A stretch of 64,000 bases of DNA from Schizosaccharomyces osmophilus (GCF_027921745.1 NC_079238.1:4588001-4652000), one strand, 5' to 3'; positions 34,241 to 45,503 are shown, counted from the stretch's first letter. Numbers and translations are program-made. Notes: generated by a model from the letters alone, not told the origin.

Positions 34241-36789
34241 ATTACGAAAGCTTGATTTTTTGATACTTGTGTTCATTGATGATAAGAAATAACTATTTTG
34301 CAAATGGGAAAGAAATATAAACCCCGAGACCAATTGCTTTATGCGTTGATATGCGAATCTCTTTACTGTAAACTAGATTCGCTGAAACGTGTGCGTTTAT
34401 AATGGAGTTTAAAAAAAAAATTGATAAAATACCGACTAGAGCATTGGCTATTTAACGATTCATTAATTTCTTTATTTCTTTTATTTCTATAATTTTTTTT
34501 TACTTAATTTTCTTGTGTGGAAATATAACAATTCTGTTGGAAATCGAGTTTTCCTGATTGTCGACAGACTAAGCATCATGATCTTTTGAGGATTGTGTTT
34601 GTATTTTACGATTTTTCTTTCTTTCTGTACAGCGGTTCACTTATGATATTTATGTAAGTTAATCTATTTTGGAGTATAAAGCTTAATTAAAGAAAACTAA
34701 TATTCATGATTAATAAAATAAATAATTTTTGAGGCATCTCATATGGAAAGAAGGGCATGAATGGATGTGTGGGCAGTAGGTTTCATGGTGTTTGCGGCAT
34801 CAATCAAGCAATGAATTTGTATAAAGCTTTCTCTTAGAAATCATATAGACGAGAAAACACTGTTGTAGTAATCCTATATACTAGGAAAATCTGTAGGTTT
34901 CAATTCGTGTGAGAGTGTCTTCATGTAATTACCACCCATAGTATATGAGGGTGCATCTACGTATCTGAATGTAGTGATTCAAATTGACTCATCTATGATG
35001 AATGAAAAATAAAAAAAGTACGAAAACAGATTGATCCATATAAATGAATTTTCGTAATATACTTTTGGCTATATGTAAGAAACTAGTATTCGATGGATCA
35101 GGTTTCCACAAAAACATTTCCATCTCGCCCAAGTTTCATACGACTGTCAAAATGCGAAAACTTTGGTATTTACACTTAAAAAAATAATATATAGCTTATT
35201 GGAATGTCTTTGCCTTTGTTTTTGCATGAATTATTTCTTATTTTTTTATTTTTCCCTTATTTTTTATTTTTTATCTTTGTTTACAGAATTAGGATTAATT
35301 ATCATTTTACCGTTGCACGAACATGTACGGTGAATCAGTTTGTGTCGTATAGTGAGGTATGACTGCCAAAAATATGGTGCAGTATTGGACTTTTTTTTTT
35401 GTATATAAGGGCGAGACATCAAAGGTATGATTGTGTCTTTTCCCAAGTACATTTTGGGGAAACACGGGATTTTACAATGAAAACTTCTCATATTTGAGCA
35501 AAGGTATGTTTCGAAAACACTTGTTTCAGCAAACCAGGACAGTGCTTTGATGACTCATTTTTTTACAAACTAGAGTTTCTGATTGTTTACGTGATCTAAA
35601 ATTCTTTAACTGAGTATCTGTACTTATGTGAGCTGAAAGCAAACCTATGTTTTGTTTTATTTCTCATACTAACTATATCAGTACAGCTCTATAGTGAAAT
35701 CACAAAAAGTTGCAGAAATGTACAAAAATGTATGTAATGAAGATTTTGGTTGACTTTTGGAGGGATATGAGGAAAAACTTTGGAATTACCGGCCTAGGGG
35801 CATATTGCAACCTTGCCTCGCTGAAGATAAATTTGTGCTGCATTTTTTGTTACTGATCCTTCCTTTTGTCGAACCCAATTCACTTTTGTGATAATTTAGA
35901 GCAAAACACTAATTAATTTTTAGTTTGGTTCAGAAATGAATTCTAAAATTATAAAAGGAGAAATCCAGAATGTGATGTTTTCATATTAGGTATGTCCTTG
36001 ACTATGGTAAAGCAGACGGTAGTTTCCGAGGAGGAGCTATAGATGACGAGTCTGATTTTTTCCTTGATGAAAAAGACTCTTTAATTCCATTCATGTCAAA
36101 CTGAGGAACCCTGCTTTACACGACTTTACTTTTTTTTTTCAACTACTAACAATCTGTTTAGCTTTGAGAAGGTATAAAATTTGACAGTGAGAGACAACCA
36201 GTTATTTACGATTGGGATGAATTTTATAGACAAAGACAAGCATATGTCTGATGCCTTTGGTTTTGAAGACATACTATACGTCTGAAGTAAAAAAATAACT
36301 TTTTTCCTCTCACTCTTTCATTTTGTTAGCTCTTCTCTAACTCTTGCTAGTCGAATGATTAAGCTTTGTTTGATGGTTTCATGAAAAAGCACCGTTCATG
36401 CTTGTTTTCCATTCGTAATTGGTATGTCTCGCTTTAGAGACGAAGTGTAGAGCTTTATTGGATACGATGATGCTTATTTTACAATCACGACGGTCTGCGT
36501 AGTCCTTCAGTGACGATATTGCCTGTGACAAGGCGCTATTACTGAATATTCCTATAAAAGTGCTACTTTGTCTCATCTCTTAATTTCCTGGTTTCCATTC
36601 ACTAACCATTTTATTTAGTATGGGAAATAAAATAAATACAAGTTTGTCCAAATCCTAATCCTGATATTGTATACATGTATATATTGTAATGATTCGTCGT
36701 GCTTGTAAAGAATTTTAGAGAAACAGGTAGAGAAAGTATAAAGTTGGTTTAAATTAGACGTGTCTTACCAGAATCCAACAAGATGATGA
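34241..36789. other. 2.5 kb gene-free convergent stretch, possible replication origin
   Basis: Longest stretch without an assignable gene. It is very AT-rich, with strand-biased A/T tracts (34475-34505, 35210-35280, 35390-35402), the composition typical of fission-yeast replication origins. Two short segments look coding: 35994-36104 (+), preceded by a TATTAG acceptor-like site, and 36379-36576 (-). Neither joins to a convincing gene. No tRNA, snRNA or snoRNA signature was found. Confidence 0.45.
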
Positions 36790-37607
36790 TTAATAGCTAG
36801 TAGAATTATGCCAGTGTGTAAGACTTCGATGAGTTGAGTGCGCGGTTCTCAGAACTAAGTAAGTTTTGTATTAGCAAGAACAATCCGTAAGAAGAGAAGT
36901 TGATAACTTACGATATTTTTCAAAGTCATCCAGTCCATTGATAAAGTCTGAATTTTGTTGCAATGCTCCTTGAGGATTCAGAGCCCCGTCGGCGATGACT
37001 AAAGACCGTTTTCGCAGTGTATCCAGAGTTAGCTGAGCAAGCTGTTCATCGGAAATTCTAAAAATGACATTAGTATTTGGCAATACAAACCTTATAGGCA
37101 TGACTACGAAAATAGTCTGTTCACTTTTGGAAACAGGAACAGATCAGGACTCGTAGGTGAAAGGAATGACTTACACATGAAGCATATTTTCAGCAAAATG
37201 ATAGTAATTAGTACAAATATCTCTTAAGGACACGCTTGTAGGACTTGCTTTCAAGGCATTACGCACAACAGAAGAAAATGGAATCGGCATATGAATACTG
37301 ACAAACGAACTGAATGATTCACGTTAATTAGAGATGATATATAAAATAAAAAATTGTGAGAGAACATAAACAAATTATCGACCATCTCTCAACAAATGAC
37401 ATACTTTACAGCCAGAACTTCAGCAAGCCAGAAAGGTAATTCCACTTTCGAACCGGCCGGCACCTACAGAATTAGCTGAGAATAATCCATTTTTTCTAAA
37501 AAGTATACCTCTCGGCCCTCGTGTCCTAATCCTGGAATGGAGACGTTGCAGGTACAAGGAACCTTTTGGTTTTCAGACAGAATGCCATCAATGTCATAGT
37601 AATCCAT
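36790..37607 (-). CDS. psf3: GINS complex subunit Psf3
   Basis: Subunit of the GINS tetramer in the CMG replicative helicase. Five exons: 37509-37607, 37405-37463, 37175-37309, 36912-37057 and 36790-36854, 167 residues, the family length. The start MDYYDIDGILSENQKVPC is the Psf3 hallmark, followed by GLGHEGREVPAGSKVELPFW, LAEVLAV, VVRNALKASPTSVSLRDICT, YYHFAENMLHVISDEQ and LDDFEKYLL. The 117-nt third intron is partly open in frame and contains an exon-like segment, but only skipping it keeps the family frame. The introns have CTAAT/CTAAC branches. It converges on reg1. Confidence 0.9.
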
Positions 37608-38949
37608 TTTTGTAACCTACTCTTTTCCTAAAAATGAATCCTAAATAATCCACTGCATAAAAAAGAAGAAAACGATCCCTTTGTTGAATGGAAAGGGGAG
37701 ACAGAAACTGGTTTACCAAGACAGGACTCAAGTTGACGAAAAACCAACCAAAAAGAAAACAAACGATATAAATATGTATATGTACGAATATTTCAAATAA
37801 GGGGCCTATAAAAAAATAAAGACTTTTGGTATGAACAGAATTTAGCCAAATATTCGCTCTTGCAAGGATAAGAGGTACTAAATAATGTTTGGTAAACATT
37901 CATTGATGAAACCTGCGGTGGTGTACGCCTAGTAGAAAATCCAAAAGAATATTTCATACTAATGTCTTTTATTTCTTTTTTATTGGTTTTTTGCTGGAGC
38001 TTATAGATTCTACTCGTCATTTCAAAGATTTTCATTTCATGATGAGTGAGACCATCCACGAATTAGGACATGCTGAACGTGTAAAGAGAAAGAATAATTT
38101 CAAATGGGACAAGTTATTGACTAGCGATGTGGGAATGAAGACGTGTGCAGCCCAGAAAGCTTATGACAGCAAACACAAAGAGATACTGGTGTGATAGAGC
38201 TTGCTCCCGAAAGCGATTATAAGCTCAATTTTGAAACGTAGCTTACTCCAAAAGCTCTGCTATGAAAGTCATGAGCCATTCTATTCCACTAAACCAAAGC
38301 TTTTCACTATCCTTGACTTTGGGCCCATTACGAGCACATCCTCACTACTTTCAGTAAAGAGCGTATATCATGTTGACATCTTTCGTTATTAACGGAGTGA
38401 ATGGACTACTGATGTGACATGCATGTTTCTACTTTTCAGTTATGCACCTATGGGGGAGAATTATGCAAGTCTAGTAATCAGCGTTCGTACTACATAATAA
38501 AAATGGAATGGATCTTGAAAGACTCAAATGGGGGTGTTTTTTGCTATTACCTCTGCAACCTTATCACGACGCTTTTAGGACCAATTGCTGCTTCAAGGGA
38601 AATTGGCTTTTCGAAAAACGCCGGTTTCATACTCCCCTTCCTCATCCTTTTACAATGAACAAGGATGGTGCATACAAATAATCAACAATGAAATCATTGG
38701 CTATGTACGTTTATTCAGTCGAGCGCTCAACTAAAAAGGCATTTCTCGAGAACCAAGAAACCCAATTGTGGCCAATATGACTGATTCTATTACCAATTCT
38801 ACTATGTCTACTTCCTGTATACGTATAAACTATCTTCAAGGAAGAATCGCAAATTTGCCTTTCTCTCTTGTTTATTTACGTATTAATTTTCCATACGCAA
38901 TTTCTCTTAAAGATTCGCTAAATGAATGCGAAAGAAAAGTCATAATGTT
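37608..38949. other. Probable rearrangement junction, unassigned small ORFs
   Basis: 1.34 kb between the psf3 start and the rpl8 promoter, separating blocks that lie on different chromosomes in S. pombe as I remember. Short plus-strand frames lie at 38042-38194 (51 codons from ATG, basic), 38201-38392, 38419-38658 and 38768-38956. None is recognised and their codon use is indifferent. The psf3 promoter must be at the left end. Confidence 0.45.
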
Positions 38950-38975
38950 AGGGTAGGTTTTGTAGAGCAGTCACA
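38950..38975 (+). promoter_or_regulatory. HomolE-like plus HomolD box of rpl8
   Basis: AGGGTAGGT at 38950-38958 and CAGTCACA at 38968-38975, about 56-80 bases before the rpl8 ATG. This is the standard fission-yeast ribosomal-protein promoter pair: HomolD replaces TATA, HomolE enhances. Confidence 0.88.
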
Positions 38976-39030
38976 CCACACCCAAAAAACCTTCGTGGAA
39001 AGAAACTTCTAACACGAACAACCACCAAAA

Positions 39031-39873
39031 ATGGTAAGTAACGTTTGCCCGATGGAAGGAATAACAACTAAAGAACGAATAACTAACAATTGCTAGGCAC
39101 CCAAGTCTAAAAAGGTCGCACCCTCACCTTTTGCTCAGCCTAAGGCTGCAAAGACCACCAAGAACCCTTTGTTTGTGAGCCGTCCTCGTTCCTTTGGCAT
39201 TGGACAAGACATCCAGCCTAAGCGTGACTTGAGCCGTTTTGTGAAGTGGCCTGAGTACATTCGCCTTCAACGTCGCCGTAAGATTTTGGGCTTGCGTTTG
39301 AAGGTTCCTCCCTCTCTCGCTCAGTTCCAAAAGACCTTGGACAAGAACACTGCTACCCAGGTCTTCAAGTTGCTTAACAAGTACCGCCCTGAGACTGCTG
39401 GCGAGAAGAAGCAACGTTTGCTTACTGAAGCCGAGGCTGTCGCCAACGGAAAGTCTGCTCATGACGTTTCCAAGAAGCCTTACAACGTCAAGTATGGTTT
39501 GAACCACGTTGTTGGACTCATTGAGAACAAGAAGGCCAAGTTGGTCCTCATCGCCAGCGATGTTGATCCTATTGAACTTGTTGTCTTCTTGCCCGCTTTG
39601 TGCAAGAAGATGGGTATCCCCTTTGCCATTGTCAAGAACAAGGCCCGTCTCGGAACTGTTGTTCACCAAAAGAGTTCCGCTGTATTGGCTGTCACTGACG
39701 TCCGTGAGGAAGACAAGAACGAGCTCGCCTCTGTTGTTTCTGCCGTCGAAGTTAACTTCAACGCCAAGTATGACGAACTCCGCCGTAAGTGGGGTGGTGG
39801 TATTTTGGGTGGTAAGACCCAAGCTAAGCTTTCTAAGCGTGCTAAGGCTGCTGCTGCCACTGTTCGTCTTTAA
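39031..39873 (+). CDS. rpl8: 60S ribosomal protein eL8 (L7a)
   Basis: Large-subunit ribosomal protein. Exon 1 is the start codon alone (39031-39033); a 63-nt intron (GTAAGT donor, CTAAC branch, TGCTAG acceptor) follows, then exon 2 at 39097-39873, giving 260 residues. An intron directly after ATG is common in ribosomal-protein genes. Landmarks: [40 protein letters not shown] and the L7Ae fold with [20 protein letters not shown] and [17 protein letters not shown]. The codon bias is extreme (GTC, CGT, AAG), typical of highest expression. That bias also leaves a long antisense ORF at 39124-39822, which is a shadow. Confidence 0.97.
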
Positions 39874-40503
39874 GTTCGTGCTTACGGATATAAATGCAAA
39901 ACTTTGAGTTCTTTTGGGAGTATTAAGATTCTTCTGTGAATAGTAGCTATTAGTTGTCTCTGGTAATGTAGCGATTCATAAATTATTATAAGCATTGAAT
40001 GTAGCTATTTTTGTGAATGTAAAACTAAAGAGTAGAGATAAAAGCTGGTAGTGGCGGTTGAGAGTATGCTAGACTCCAAAGAAGGTGTAACTAGTTGATG
40101 CTTAGTCTTTGTACGTTGTAGCAAATGGAACTTAAAGTCTAAGCTGAGTAAGGAGCAATTGCATAAATTATCTCTGAAGTATATGAAAAAGATTTTTTTC
40201 ATTGTGATCGCCAACTTTAAACCATTCCGTATTACTTTGGTGCAGTAGCAGAATTTGGTACAATCGTGAATATACTGTTTTCTATTGTTGTTTAAACTAA
40301 AATCTCTCTTTTTACGTAAATATTTTAACCTGAGAGTTTGTTCCTCAGAAAGGATAAGAGCTCTCTTCAGTTTCACCTAAGACTTGGAGAGTGCGAGGCA
40401 TTGAAGAAAACTTCAAATTGTTTGTGAAAGGAGCTTAACGAAGGCACTTTTTCATTTGCATATCCATTCTTGAGCGTTTGGCTGTCAGAGTCGTCAGGAC
40501 ATT
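39874..40503. other. Intergenic rpl8-vps71
   Basis: 630 bases: the rpl8 3' UTR and vps71 promoter. A 123-codon minus ORF (40005-40376) has no coding character. No RNA gene seen. Confidence 0.55.
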
Positions 40504-41053
40504 ATGTTTGTATCTATAGTAGAACACCAAGTACAGAAAAAGAAAAAGCAAAAACAAAGGGTATGATGTTAGAACTAATGAAAAAAGAAGCTAACAGCTG
40601 CTAGTCAATCGTTGACCCTGCTACTCGTGAAAGACAGTTAAGACGAAACTTGGCAGAACTGGATAAAGATAACTATTCTGATATTCGATTCGAAGTCCCG
40701 AGAGAACTATGTAAGCATTTTAATTTTCTTTTCCTTTCTAACATTCCAAATTCAGTGCAACGCAGATTTATGCCCATTAGCATTCGTCGCATTCTGTCTT
40801 CCAGGAAAACGTTTGCTAATTACCTTGACGAAACTGTAAGTAAAAAATAAGGGAAATAAATAATTAATAACAATAGCCAAACTCAAAGTACTCGACGTGT
40901 GTGGCCAAACCTTCTCCCAAACCAGCTCGCAGATTCTGCAATGTATGTGGATATTGGGGCCTGTATGCTTGTCAAAACTGTGGTACATGCTACTGTTCAA
41001 AAGACTGTGAAACAATTCACAGTGAAACTAGGTGCATGAAGGTTTATACCTGA
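40504..41053 (+). CDS. vps71: SWR1 complex HIT-zinc-finger subunit Vps71/Swc6
   Basis: ZNHIT1 orthologue, part of the SWR1 remodeller that deposits H2A.Z. Four exons: 40504-40560, 40605-40710, 40756-40835 and 40877-41053, 139 residues; the largest open frame is only about 60 codons, so the gene is easy to miss. The C-terminal HIT finger is complete: RRFCNVCGYWGLYACQNC, then CYCSKDC, HSE and CMKVYT at the very end, with all Cys/His ligands. Upstream is the SWR1-binding stretch (RQLRRNLAELDKDNYSDIRF). The introns are 44, 45 and 41 nt with CTAAC-type branches. It follows rpl8 as in S. pombe. Confidence 0.92.
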
Positions 41054-41584
41054 AATATGTGTCAGTGACAGTTCCTAAAGGCAGCTGTTTCAAATTTGAG
41101 TTGAGGGGAAACCCATTTAAAAGGAAGCCTTGTTCCTTATAACTGTATATTATGCTGGTATATTATTGCCGATCATATTCCAATGGTACTTTACTTTGGG
41201 AAAATATAAGAGTTGACTTGATGATGTGGCCTAAATGTATGATTTCTTATTTCACGGAAGAAAGGTAAAGAAATAAAAATGAATAAAAATATTCTATAAC
41301 AAACTCTTCGTTCTAGCTATTCTTAACCGTATGGTCGCTATTACTGTAAAAAGCATGCAAGGCCAAATATCAGTTCAATTGAGCTATGAAGTAGCAGTTC
41401 ACTTCCAATTTGTCTTTTCTTAATACAAAAAGAATAGTAAAGAAAAAAAGAAAACAACGAAATCTTTGGTTTCGGTTTCTTTCACATCGTACCCAAGACC
41501 TTCACATTGGTGGTACATATCAAGAGCAGAGAAAACTGCCAAAAACCAACTACAAGGGGAAGAATATAAAATTTAGCATCCTTC
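41054..41584. other. Intergenic vps71-utp18
   Basis: 531 bases with the utp18 promoter. No HomolE/HomolD pair and no credible ORF. Confidence 0.6.
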
Positions 41585-43246
41585 ATGCCGAAACCTAGTA
41601 AAAATAGCTCTAAAGCTTCACCTTATAAAGATGCTTTTTTTGATTTGGGCTCAGTAGAGAAGAAACCAACAAAAAATGGAAACGTGAAAACTCGTCAAAA
41701 GGACTCGGAGGAATTGCGGCTAGAAGAAGCTATTTTTGGTAAAACGGATGATTTTGAAAGTCATTTAGGAAACATGGAAGATGTAGCCGATGAGAAAATG
41801 GACGAAGCACCTGAATTGGGCCACGAATCCCAGGTTGGTGAAAATGATCTGGAAAAAATTGAGGATGCAGATCTTTTCATGTTTGATACTGGAGAAAATT
41901 TATCCCAAAAAGAAAAGCATGGCAAGGAAACGAAAATGGAAGTTGAACCAGAGGAACAAGAGGTGAATGAACCACCTGCCGCAGTTTGGGAAGACAGCGA
42001 CGATGAGCGTATCACAGTATCTTTACATGACAATACTAGACTGAGGAAACTTCGAAGATACGAAGGTGAAGCCGAACTTAATGGTGTACAGTATACCCAA
42101 AGGCTGAGGCAACAATTTGAAAGAATTTACGCAGTTCCTCAATGGGCCAAACCCAATGAAAAGTTGGCCGATGAAGATGAGGAAGGCTCTCTTAGTGAAG
42201 ATAATGTACTTCCGACATCTCTACGTCAAATATTTAACTCTTCCGTTTCTTATGTGAATAAGAATTCACGAGTCCTGTTACCTGGTACAATTGACATTAA
42301 AAGACTAAAGGATGCTAATTTCCAGGCTCCTTCTCACAGTGGCATCCGCTGCATTTCATTCCATCCTTTCTTTCCTCTTCTATTGACTTGTGGTTTTGAC
42401 CGAACCATCCGTATTTATCAATTGGATGGAAAGGTGAATCCATTTGTTACCTCTCTGCATTTGCGTTCTTCCGCTTTACAAACAGCTCTTTTCCATCCTG
42501 ATGGAAAGCATGTTGTTGCTGGAGGTAGAAGAAAATACATGTATATCTGGGATTTGGAGTCTACCCAGGTCGAAAAAGTGAGCAGGATGTACGGACAAGA
42601 GGATTTACAACCAAGTATGGAAAGATTTCATATGGATACTACAGGAAAATATGTTGCTTTAGAAGGAAAAAATGGATATATCAATCTACTGAATTCTATT
42701 ACCGGACAGTTTGTTACAAGTTTCAAGATCGAGGGAACCATTTCAGATGTCACATTTACTTCTGATGGAAAGGAAATGCTTGTTTTGAGCTATGGTGCAG
42801 AGATTTGGCACTTCAATCTGGAAAATAGGTCTGTGTCAAAGCGCTGGCACATTCAGGACGGTGTTGCTACTACTCGTTTTTGTTTGGATGGAAATGACAA
42901 GTATCTTGCAATTGGTAGTAAGAGTGGTATTGTCAGTGTATACGATTTGAAATCGCCGAGCGATGATGATGGTTTCAAACAGATTACATCGCTTGAAAAT
43001 GTCACTTTTAGCGTTAATTCGATCGCCTTTTCTAAGGATAGTCAAGTTTTAGCTGTCAGCTCCAGAGGCAAGAAGGATACTCTGCGCCTGTTCCACGTCC
43101 CTAGTTTCAGTGCATTCCGAAACTGGCCTACTAGCTCTACACCTCTTGGACGAGTAAGCAGTTTAGGCTTTGGTCGTGGTGGTGAACTATGCGTGGGTAA
43201 TGAAGCTGGAAGAGTTGGTTTGTGGAAACTTGCCCATTACGATTAA
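41585..43246 (+). CDS. utp18: U3 snoRNP / SSU processome protein Utp18
   Basis: WD40 protein of the UTP-B module of the small-subunit processome, needed for 18S rRNA maturation. Single exon, 553 residues. The acidic N-terminus (about 40-150) includes AVWEDSDDERITVSL, an arch-interacting-like motif region near the Mtr4-binding site of Utp18 proteins. Then come RLRQQFERIYAVPQWA and a C-terminal seven-bladed propeller with SGIRCISFHPFFPLLLTCG, FDRTIRIYQLDGK, RRKYMYIWDLES and NEAGRVGLWKLAHYD at the end. The length is normal. Confidence 0.94.
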   Translation: MPKPSKNSSKASPYKDAFFDLGSVEKKPTKNGNVKTRQKDSEELRLEEAIFGKTDDFESHLGNMEDVADEKMDEAPELGHESQVGENDLEKIEDADLFMFDTGENLSQKEKHGKETKMEVEPEEQEVNEPPAAVWEDSDDERITVSLHDNTRLRKLRRYEGEAELNGVQYTQRLRQQFERIYAVPQWAKPNEKLADEDEEGSLSEDNVLPTSLRQIFNSSVSYVNKNSRVLLPGTIDIKRLKDANFQAPSHSGIRCISFHPFFPLLLTCGFDRTIRIYQLDGKVNPFVTSLHLRSSALQTALFHPDGKHVVAGGRRKYMYIWDLESTQVEKVSRMYGQEDLQPSMERFHMDTTGKYVALEGKNGYINLLNSITGQFVTSFKIEGTISDVTFTSDGKEMLVLSYGAEIWHFNLENRSVSKRWHIQDGVATTRFCLDGNDKYLAIGSKSGIVSVYDLKSPSDDDGFKQITSLENVTFSVNSIAFSKDSQVLAVSSRGKKDTLRLFHVPSFSAFRNWPTSSTPLGRVSSLGFGRGGELCVGNEAGRVGLWKLAHYD

Positions 43247-43455
43247 ACTAAAAGAAAGTGTACAACATAGAGGTTTGTATGTAACGTGAAAAATACTAAG
43301 GGTTTTTGGATATTTAGTTAGTAATAAAGGTATTTTAGCATTCAATAGAATGAATACTGCGATTCAATCAATCATAAAACGAGAAGAACCGTATCTATAT
43401 TTATTTTATAACATGAGTAACTATAATACATCAATAATACAAATGCTATGGCTTA

Positions 43456-43856
43456 TTAAATGCCATAGCGTTTTTTAACTTCTTCAAGGGCAGTGTATCG
43501 AGCATTCACGTTTTCACCCTCTGTCTTTGCCTTTTCTGGATTGTAATAATGTACTAAAAATTTATCGTTAGTAAAATGTTTACGAAAAACTGAATTTTGT
43601 CAACCTCCATACCAACCAAATATCGATCCATAAAGTTGTATCCAGATAACTTATTACAAGCACGAAGGGCGTCTTGAACATTTTCATACACTACGAAAGC
43701 AGTTCCTCGAGTTTCGACGGTATTTCCCAATCGAATTTGTCGTATGGGTCCATATCTGCCAAATAAATCGTACATTTCTTCTGATGTGATTTTAAACGAC
43801 AAATTTTTCACGAAAAGGATAGAGCTAACCTCAGTGTTAGCTGTTCTATGGGACAT
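43456..43856 (-). CDS. sab14: SF3b subunit p14 / SF3B6 homologue
   Basis: RRM protein of the U2 snRNP SF3b complex that contacts the branch adenosine. Exons 43613-43856 and 43456-43553, 113 residues. Start [21 protein letters not shown]2 is [12 protein letters not shown]1 is [10 protein letters not shown]. The core [20 protein letters not shown] and [16 protein letters not shown] is nearly invariant in this family. The 59-nt intron restores the frame from DRYLV to VHYYN. The frame is open upstream to 43934, but the MSHRTAN start is the conserved one. The symbol is recalled from S. pombe and less certain than the family. Confidence 0.92.
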
Positions 43857-45503
43857 TATGAGTGCAGATTTAGATAAAGGGTTTTGAGAAATTACTGGTT
43901 CAAGCAAAATCAAAGAAATGAAGCAGAATGGCAATTGCTGGGAAATCTCTCATGTCACACTTTTGAAAGGACGTTGTGATGTATGCTAGCAAAATGATAT
44001 AGAACTTATTTCTGAAATTTAAAGCTCAAAATTAGACTTTAATTAAGGCTTTTTTTTTTTTCGTATCTTATGTAGAGAACGAAAGGGGTGCAGATGTGTC
44101 TCGGTTTCAAAGGTTTTAATGGTTTTAATGGAAGCTTGCTGGACGATACTTTTCTTTCAATGGTTCCTTGTTTCTTTTTTGCTGTTTTGGAATCGTAAAC
44201 TAGGGAACGAAAGCATTCATGAAATTACCCATGGAGGAATGCTTCCAAAGTCTACTTATGGACTCTTTACGAGACATTTGGATCAATGGGCTTACTGGAT
44301 TCATTTTTTAGCAAAATTGACAGGCATATGAAGGCTTAGCATGCTACACTTGAAACGAGTTATGTGGGATAAAATTACAAGATGAAACCCAATCTTCTCT
44401 AATGCCTGTCAACTGAAAGCTCTTTGTTTCAAAACCATAATGCTATATCTCTACAATATTATATATCAGATCGAGAAGTCTGGGTGAAGAAATTGCTTGA
44501 CCCAAACATTACTTACTACAAGTGCTTGAAAGAATGCAGAGCAGGAAGACACAGATACAACATCATGATAATCCAAAGAGCTTGCTTATTAAATAAAATA
44601 TTCTCTCATTCGAATTGTCCTTTCTATTGCTATCGAGAATCATAGCTTCTTTTAATAGACAGTCAACACATTTGTTTGCAATAATAGCAAACTACATCGA
44701 GGGAAACTCGTAATTTATTCTTATTTTCAGAAACTTTTGTTAATGTATCTCTAAATTGTCTTGCGAGTATCTGAAAAAAGATGATAGCTCTTTTGTTTAC
44801 GTTGCGACTATATATACAAATTTGACTCGTACAGCCTTGTAGTGAAAAGTCTTAACGGAACTCAGGTATAAAAGTTGAAACGAAGGAGTTTTCTTGTTTA
44901 TATACACAGCTCATTATAAACGATATGCCTTGGAATTAATTGCAGTAATTTCAATTTTCTAATTCTGAAAGCAATTACTCATTTTACCTTTATCATGGGA
45001 ATCTTCTCCAATATTTCACTACCGAACAGAAAACATAAAAACAGATTAAAAAAACCTCAAACAAGCATAATCGTTCTACCTAAGCTTGTATTTTATTACA
45101 TTTTGCTTGTGTTTATTTACTAGCGAGGAATAACGCAACCAAAAAAAAGTTAATGCACTGTACCAAAATCGAGCGATGTATCCGGTGAAAGATTTCTTAG
45201 CAAAACAGGGAAAATATAAATTATTATAATTGATTTGCAAACTCCGACAAAACCGCTTGTTTACAAGGAAAATCCATCTTCAACTGAACCAACTACTTAT
45301 CGAATTGCTGAGATAATTATTACATTTCAAGACTTTTAGAATCTTTAAAAGAAAAGAAGCTCAGTAAAATTTTCTTTTATCGTTCTCAACATTCTCCGTG
45401 TTTCTTACTTTCGGGAAGGTTTTTTTTTTAACTTCCTTTACAAAGTTCTCATAATAAGTACCTAGGTTTTAACCTTTTTTAACGCAATATCTTTCCATGT
45501 ATT
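43857..45503. other. Divergent intergenic p14 gene / pof4
   Basis: 1.65 kb with no recognised gene. A 70-codon ATG frame at 44119-44331 has one hydrophobic segment, and a 73-codon frame lies at 44424-44645. T tracts lie at 44050-44060 and 45421-45429. It contains both promoters; possible noncoding RNA. Confidence 0.45.
44119..44331 (+). CDS. Possible 70-residue single-span membrane protein
   Basis: ATG-initiated frame. Residues about 8-23 (WTILFFQWFLVSFLLF) would form one membrane span, followed by a polar tail rich in His, Trp and Lys. No homologue is known to me and there is no intron signal. An ORF of this length can occur by chance. Confidence 0.18.
   Translation: MVLMEACWTILFFQWFLVSFLLFWNRKLGNESIHEITHGGMLPKSTYGLFTRHLDQWAYWIHFLAKLTGI

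Noticed and set aside
36061-36107. C/D-box-like snoRNA (TGATGA ... CTGA)
   Set aside because: Only about 40 nt between boxes, no terminal stem and the C box lacks its purine.
38038-38076. Second C/D-box-like pair (ATGATGA ... CTGA)
   Set aside because: Too short, and flanks cannot pair into the terminal stem.
39124-39822. 232-codon minus-strand ORF inside rpl8
   Set aside because: It is the mirror of the extreme codon bias of rpl8; no family signature and no splice or start context.
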